Shown here: in pieces, positions 7,052 to 11,047 of the stretch
Layout of the letters: each line of letters starts with the position of its first letter
Numbering within the stretch: position 1 is the stretch's first letter
Source: Chrysochromulina tobinii
Taxonomy: Eukaryota; Haptophyta; Prymnesiales; Chrysochromulinaceae
NCBI GenBank assembly: GCA_001275005.1
Contig: JWZX01000221.1
Span: 1-11,047 of the forward strand
Direction of reading: 5' to 3'
DNA: 11,047 bases
Position numbers and translations under genes: made by a program
The notes under the pieces: model-generated
Database searches by the model: none
Told to the model about the DNA's origin: nothing
The model's input: the letters and a program-made list of their open reading frames with translations, nothing else

Positions 7052-8395
7052 CTATAATGCTAGCTCACTAAATGGGCTGCGGGACGTCTTTGCCAACGTC
7101 GGGCTAGCGTCATGGCCAGCGCTCGGGGGGGGCTGTGCACTCAAGAGCGTCTCGAGGTCGCCGAGGCCGCCGCTGCCGCCGATGACTTGCATAGAACGGA
7201 GGCTGTCGCTACCTCCGGATGTGGACGCCAGGAGGCCTGCCCAGTCTACGGGCGCCATGCTGGCAGGTGGCGCTCCAGCGGCGCACAGAGCGGGCCCTCC
7301 AGCGACGCTGACGCTCGAGGCAGTGGAGCCCGCGGGCGCCACGTAACCAAAGGCGGCCGGCACGACGTCCGGTGGCGGCGGCGGCTCCTCCTCGTCGTCC
7401 TCTTCGAGTACCTCTGGTGGAGGCTTCCATGCTAGTGGCGTCGGGGCTGGCTTAGCTGGACGCGCTAGTGCAGGCGCCGGCGACGATGAGGGTGCGGGCG
7501 CGGGTGCCGTCGATGTGAGCGGCGTCGGCGTCGGCGGCGTCGGCGGCGTCGGCTGCGGCGGCGGCGGCGTCGGCGGCAGCCGCGGCGGCGGTGCTGGCGG
7601 CGGCCGCGGCGGAGGCTGTAACACTGCTGCGGCGGCGTTGGGTTGCGGTGGCGGCTGCGACGGTGGCAGCGGCGCTCGTGTCCAGTCAGGGCTCTGCACC
7701 GCCGCCTCTGCTGGCGGCGCACGCGGCTTGCACTCAACGGTAGCCGAGGAGGCGGGAGAGAGTGATGCGAAGAGGTCATCGAAGGGCTGTGGCGACGGCA
7801 TGGCTTGAGGCCGCACCAGTTGAGGCGCTGAGCTCGCGTCCCCCGGAGCAGCCGTGGGCTGGCCGACAGCAGCCTTGCGCAGGTCAGGACCTAGGGCTTG
7901 AGCCGGGACGAGCGCCCTTACCGCCGCGACCCACAAGCCAAAGAGCTCCTCTTGCCCATCGTCGAAGCAGATATCGAGCGTGTCCCGCTCCTCCGACTGG
8001 CCGAATCGTAAGCTGAAGGATAGGTGCGGCTCATCCTCGTCCGGTAAATCCTCAGCTGCTGCGAAGTCATCTTGGAAGCGGGTTCTGGCATGTGCACGGA
8101 CACCTTGGAAGCGGCGGAAGACGGCGCTCTCGCGGCCTATGAGCAGGCTCACGGCCGTGTACAGTGCGCACGAGCGCGGCTGCTTGCCGATCAAGGAGTT
8201 GATCAAACCGTTTCCCTTCCATGACAGCGTGCGCTCATCAATTGAGAGCGTGAACGTCACCTTGTGCGGCTTGCCCGCGCGGCCGTACTTGGTGGCGATG
8301 CATCCGCGCTTGAGCATCGCGATGCCCTCGAGCGCCGTCGGCGAGCGATAGGTGTGGCGCGGCAACGAGATCCCCGTCTCCCCAAGGTACGACAT
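7052..8395 (-). CDS. PH-domain protein with Pro-rich C-terminal region, 447 aa
   Basis: Residues about 22-162 form a pleckstrin-homology domain of the kind found in plant PRAF (RCC1/FYVE) proteins and plant PLC-like PH domains. The family pattern LKRGCIATKYGRAGKPHKV (28-46), FTLSIDERTLSWKG (48-61) and, after an insert, LSFSLRF...RDTLDICFDD...LFGLWVAAVRAL (125-162) is clear. PH domains of this type usually bind phosphoinositides or proteins at membranes. The PRAF RCC1 and FYVE parts are absent. What follows is disordered: FDDLFASL (205-212), a Pro/Ala/Thr-rich tract (about 226-326), an acidic run (329-337) and two acidic dileucine-like motifs, DWAGLL (384-389) and DLETLL (413-418). These motifs hint at trafficking-adaptor contacts, which is inference. 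The ATG at 8395 has G at -3. The frame extends upstream only to a TTG, so this start is preferred. Confidence 0.85.
   Translation of the reverse strand: MSYLGETGISLPRHTYRSPTALEGIAMLKRGCIATKYGRAGKPHKVTFTLSIDERTLSWKGNGLINSLIGKQPRSCALYTAVSLLIGRESAVFRRFQGVRAHARTRFQDDFAAAEDLPDEDEPHLSFSLRFGQSEERDTLDICFDDGQEELFGLWVAAVRALVPAQALGPDLRKAAVGQPTAAPGDASSAPQLVRPQAMPSPQPFDDLFASLSPASSATVECKPRAPPAEAAVQSPDWTRAPLPPSQPPPQPNAAAAVLQPPPRPPPAPPPRLPPTPPPPQPTPPTPPTPTPLTSTAPAPAPSSSPAPALARPAKPAPTPLAWKPPPEVLEEDDEEEPPPPPDVVPAAFGYVAPAGSTASSVSVAGGPALCAAGAPPASMAPVDWAGLLASTSGGSDSLRSMQVIGGSGGLGDLETLLSAQPPPSAGHDASPTLAKTSRSPFSELAL
7521..7612 (-). repeat. GGC/GTC trinucleotide-rich tract coding for the Pro-rich region
   Basis: On the + strand this is an imperfect run of ggc and gtc triplets; on the coding (-) strand it yields PPP and PTPP units of the PH-domain protein. 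Purity is low, so it is a degenerate triplet repeat and is likely to vary in length between strains. Confidence 0.65.
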
Positions 8396-8821
8396 CGCTT
8401 CACTCAGCGCAAGTGCCCCTGATGAGGCAGGCAATCAATGGGGGCATCAGATGGGCTGTCTGAGGCCCATCAGATGACAATCAGATCTGAGGCCCACCAG
8501 ATGACAATCAGATCTGAGGCGCACACAAGATCGCCCTCCCTCCGAATCTGATTGAGCTCTGATGGAGCTCTAATTGTCTCTGCGTCATCAGGTGTACAAG
8601 TGTGTCATTACCCCAACCGGCCGACCGAGACGGCGCGTTTCGTCAAGCGCTCCCCACTGCACGAGTACCCATACGGTACGGACTGTATCTCAGTACTCTT
8701 CATCGCTGCTCTCATCACTGTGCTCTCCCACCCGGGGGCACTCATGCACTTCTGCTCGCTCGTCCGGTCCGGGCGGCGCGGCAGCAGGGGGGGCGGCGGC
8801 CAAACGAACGCGATTGGAGGT
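8396..8821. promoter_or_regulatory. Upstream region of the PH-domain gene
   Basis: The region lies between the start of the PH-domain gene (8395, -) and the end of the next minus-strand gene (8822). It should hold the PH gene's promoter and the neighbour's 3' UTR. The proximal part (8440-8580) is dominated by cagat/atctg-containing direct and inverted repeats; the distal part (8581-8821) has no obvious structure. Reading frames on the + strand here run on into the neighbouring gene in antisense and are not credible genes. Confidence 0.55.
8460..8523. repeat. 27-bp tandem repeat upstream of the PH-domain gene
   Basis: Units 8460-8486 and 8487-8513 are identical except for one base (cccat versus cccac); a third copy starts at 8514 (ctgaggcgcac) and fades. 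Each unit contains ctgaggccca, cagatgacaatcagat and, at the junction, the palindrome cagatctg. A related piece (gcatcagatgggc) precedes the array near 8443, and the inverse atctgattg occurs near 8547. The array lies 65-130 bases upstream of the PH-gene ATG, where promoter elements are expected. Confidence 0.8.
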
Positions 8822-10747
8822 TCAAGCGTCGTCTTCCTCGTCTTCCTTGTCGTCCTTCGCCGCGACGCCCGCAGCCTTGCGCACCAGCACGGCGCGCAGC
8901 TCGGCTCCCTCCCATCCGGGCTTGAGGCTGGTACCGAGATTTGATGTGATCGTCATCTCGTTAGGCGGGCTGAATTTCAAGCTCACCATGAGCTGCCTTG
9001 CCTTGCTGCCCAGGAGATGCGCGAAGCCCAGATTGTTGCAAACGGTCTTGTTCAGGGCGACCCGGCGGCTGTTCGGTGCACTCGCACCTTTAAACAAGAT
9101 CTCGAGATCAGGAGTGGAGATGAGCGGTAACTGGGCGCGGCTGTCGCCCGCCGGAAGCACGAGCTCGAGGCGAACCAAGTCGCCCTCAGTTTGCCGACTA
9201 TTTTGGCCGCCCGCGCTCGCGTCGTCTGCCGCCTTCTTGCGCATCGCCTCTTCGGCGAGCTCGAGCTCCTCGGGGGTCCCCGGCCACGTCGCGCGCAGCT
9301 GGGCGATGCGCACCTCGATCTGCGCGTTCTGGCCGCGCGCGATCGCGTCGTCTGCCGCCTTCTTGCGCATCGCCTCGACGGCGAGCTCGAGCTCCTCGAG
9401 GGTCCCCGTCCACGTCGCGCGCAGCTGGGCGATGCGCACCTCGATCTGCGCGTTCTGGCCGCCGCGCTGGCCGCCGCGCTTAGAGCCCAGCAACGAGCGC
9501 ACGCTGCTCTGCCAGTCGGGGCGCACCCCGCTGATCAGGGACGCATTCTCCATGCAGAGCGTGACGAGCTTGTTCATCTCCTCCTTCTCCGCGTCGTCAG
9601 CGCACACGTCATACGGGCTCCATTCGCCGCCGCGCTGCGACGGTGTGACGTAGTTGTGCCCGGTGGTCTCCGAGATGCAGTCTGCACCCTCGCTCAAGAC
9701 TGGCCACAGGTGTGGGTCCTGGCGGGTGACGGCGGCCGGCGGCAGCAGGCGCAACGAGCGCGCTATGTTGGTGTTGTAGACCTCGCGAAGCACCCCAAGG
9801 TTGTGATGGCCAAAGGTCACGTCCGCGATGTAGGATGTACGTAGCTCGATCATCAGCGTCCTCGCAGCCCCTGACTGGCGGAACCGTGCGGGCACCCTGA
9901 CAATCAGCAGGCGGGCGTGGAGCACCTCATATGGGACTGGCACTCCGAGCTCTGAAAGTGCTGGCTCACCGAGCTGCTGCCACTCCACCTCCGGATGCAC
10001 GTCAAGCCATTCCATTAGAGCAGCGCGACTCTTGGCGCCACTCAAGGAGATGAGCACCTCATCGCCGACGAACAGGAGTTGTGAGAGCAGAAGGTCAGCG
10101 CAGGCTGCCAGGTGCGCCGTCGAGGGCGGTGTGATGGACGTCCCGATCTCCTGATCGGGCACGTCATACACAAACTGTAGGTTCATGATCCCTGGCGCAC
10201 AGCCACCGGTCGCGAGTGCCTGCACAGCGGCGCCCGCCACCGTCAGGGCAAGGCGGTTGCTGCCGTCGAGGAAGGCCGCGAGCGTTTCATGTAGCCCGTT
10301 GCCCGTCGTCGCGGCGCTCACTCTCGAAGCATCTTCGGGCATCTCCCAGAGGGGCGACTGCGGGTCGTTGGTCATCATCAGGTCAGTCTTGACGGGCCAG
10401 GTAATGAGAATGAGATGGCGGGAGTGGGGGCGATGTAGATAGCGCCCATTGTCGGTGTGGGCGTGGGTGAGGCCCGCACCCGACGTCACACGAGCACGCG
10501 CGAACTGACGCATCGCTTCGGCAAACTCTGGATCCGGGTCAATCGGGTGGTTGGATGCGTACGCACTTATTCCCGAAGCGAGCTCGGTCGCGGCATTCTC
10601 ACAATCGCTGATTGGCCGCGGTTGGTGATCTACGTGTTTGCCATCTGCAGTGCTCGTAGCACGCACAGGATCTTGGACAAGTTTTGCCATGAGACTAGTG
10701 GCGAGCCTATGAGCTTTCACCTGGATAGGTGTCGAAGCAAGCTCCAT
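8822..10747 (-). CDS. Unrecognised protein, at least 641 aa, with internal duplication; 5' end uncertain
   Basis: I do not recognise the family. From the first ATG (10747) the protein has a mixed alpha/beta-looking region (residues about 1-420) with hydrophobic strand-like segments such as HLILITWPV (111-119) and LLIVRVPARF (280-289). A duplicated helical module follows (431-472 and 473-514), then a compact domain (about 522-625: LVRLELVLPAG, PDLEILFKG, LMVSLKF) and an acidic tail (KEDEEDDA). No signal peptide, membrane segment or catalytic motif is seen. The true start is probably upstream: helical sequence (CLEAVADLLQQTHDLM) continues in frame before 10747, and the frame stays open to the window edge through an Ala/Ser/Thr-rich reading of the minisatellite, without any ATG. 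It may instead be joined by splicing to the Pro-rich frame. It is thus likely a 5'-partial gene. Confidence 0.8.
   Translation of the reverse strand: MELASTPIQVKAHRLATSLMAKLVQDPVRATSTADGKHVDHQPRPISDCENAATELASGISAYASNHPIDPDPEFAEAMRQFARARVTSGAGLTHAHTDNGRYLHRPHSRHLILITWPVKTDLMMTNDPQSPLWEMPEDASRVSAATTGNGLHETLAAFLDGSNRLALTVAGAAVQALATGGCAPGIMNLQFVYDVPDQEIGTSITPPSTAHLAACADLLLSQLLFVGDEVLISLSGAKSRAALMEWLDVHPEVEWQQLGEPALSELGVPVPYEVLHARLLIVRVPARFRQSGAARTLMIELRTSYIADVTFGHHNLGVLREVYNTNIARSLRLLPPAAVTRQDPHLWPVLSEGADCISETTGHNYVTPSQRGGEWSPYDVCADDAEKEEMNKLVTLCMENASLISGVRPDWQSSVRSLLGSKRGGQRGGQNAQIEVRIAQLRATWTGTLEELELAVEAMRKKAADDAIARGQNAQIEVRIAQLRATWPGTPEELELAEEAMRKKAADDASAGGQNSRQTEGDLVRLELVLPAGDSRAQLPLISTPDLEILFKGASAPNSRRVALNKTVCNNLGFAHLLGSKARQLMVSLKFSPPNEMTITSNLGTSLKPGWEGAELRAVLVRKAAGVAAKDDKEDEEDDA
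9217..9468 (-). repeat. 126-bp in-frame tandem duplication
   Basis: Copies at 9217-9342 and 9343-9468 are nearly identical; similarity fades in the last 8 or so bases. They encode two 42-residue units, QNAQIEVRIAQLRATW...EAMRKKAADDA, that look like amphipathic helices. Only four base differences lie in the matched part, changing Thr/Pro, Leu/Pro and Val/Glu. The duplication therefore appears recent. Confidence 0.9.
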
Positions 10748-11047
10748 CAGATCGTGGGTTTGCTGCAACAGATCCGCAACAGCTTCCAAGCAAACATGTT
10801 GGCGCGTGTCCCACGGCCCGGCGGTGGAGGCGAGGGAGGCGGCAATGGCGGCGGAGAGGGTGGAGGCGCGTGTGGAGGAGAAGGCGGTGGCGGCGAGGGC
10901 GGCGGAGGTGATGGAGGCGGCGACGGCGGTGGGGGCGAGGGCGGTGGAGGCGAGGGAGGCGGTGGTGACGGCGGGGGCGGCGAGGGCGGTGGAGGCAAGG
11001 GAGGCGGAGGCGATGGATCGGGAGTTGAGGGGCTCGGCGGCGGCGGC
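10747..11047 (-). CDS. Pro-rich (SPPPP-type) reading frame, partial, alternative to the N-terminus of the neighbour
   Basis: On the minus strand a frame open from the window edge encodes repeated PPPPS units (with PPPLP, PPHAPPP and STPDPS variants) and then GRGTRANMFAWKLLRICC before a TGA at 10749-10747, which overlaps the ATG of the downstream gene (ctgatgg). SPPPP repeats are typical of extensin-like cell-surface proteins and of Pro-rich linkers in algae. It could be the C-terminus of a separate gene, an N-terminal region joined to the downstream frame by an unseen intron, or an unused frame of a repeat. No start codon lies within the window. Confidence 0.3.
   Translation of the reverse strand, partial: PPPPSPSTPDPSPPPPLPPPPSPPPPSPPPPSPPPPSPPPPSPPPSPPPPSPPPPSPPHAPPPSPPPLPPPSPPPPGRGTRANMFAWKLLRICCSKPTI
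10821..11047. repeat. G-rich minisatellite, about 15-bp units
   Basis: The + strand is an imperfect array of units close to ggcggtggaggcgag with many 3- and 6-base variants, running from 10821 to the window edge. It is very purine-rich on the + strand (almost no T), contains many runs of two or more G, and all three minus-strand frames are open across it. G-quadruplex or triplex structure is plausible. Confidence 0.85.

Noticed and set aside
8396-8434. Extension of the PH-domain protein by 13 residues to a TTG
   Set aside because: ATG at 8395 is in frame, and the extension adds nothing that belongs to the PH domain.
8440-8580. CRISPR-like array
   Set aside because: Only two and a half directly adjacent copies with no spacers, in what is probably eukaryotic DNA.
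8574-9844. Plus-strand frames of 359 and 217 codons opposite the right-hand gene
   Set aside because: They lie antisense to the longer 641-residue frame, show Ser/Arg-rich shadow composition and have no recognisable domain.

Overview
The window looks like nuclear DNA of a GC-rich, gene-dense, intron-poor unicellular eukaryote, most likely an alga. The reasons are an aminotransferase with an Arg-rich mitochondrial-type presequence, a plant/algal-type pleckstrin-homology (PH) domain, long Pro-rich (SPPPP-type) tracts, no bacterial ribosome-binding sites or operon spacing, and abundant GC-rich minisatellites. A haptophyte or similar alga would fit, but the lineage cannot be fixed from this sequence alone.

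Layout, left to right. Positions 1-190 are a mosaic of short tandem repeats and palindromes. A PPM1/LCMT-type SAM-dependent methyltransferase follows on the + strand (209-1039). After about 540 bases of non-coding sequence comes a class V, PLP-dependent aminotransferase of the alanine/serine-glyoxylate type (1582-2841, +), probably mitochondrial. A 1.6-kb stretch (2842-4440) holds only a weak hypothetical ORF (3428-3880), a 9-bp minisatellite and an open segment that could be another exon. A 701-residue coiled-coil protein follows (4441-6546, +). It converges, across a 0.5-kb spacer, on a minus-strand gene for a PH-domain protein with a long Pro-rich tail (8395 to 7052). Upstream of that gene lies a 27-bp tandem repeat. 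The right third is a minus-strand gene for an unrecognised protein of at least 641 residues (10747 to 8822), which contains a young in-frame 126-bp duplication. Its 5' end runs into a G-rich minisatellite (10821-11047) that reaches the window edge.

The five main genes do not form a recognisable pathway or operon. The aminotransferase is a metabolic enzyme (probably glyoxylate to glycine, as in photorespiration). The methyltransferase has no visible substrate cue. The coiled-coil and PH proteins look like scaffold or membrane-associated proteins. I found no mobile element, RNA gene, CRISPR array or defence system. The least explained items are the protein at the right end, with its internal duplication and ambiguous N-terminus, and the repeat block in front of the PH gene.
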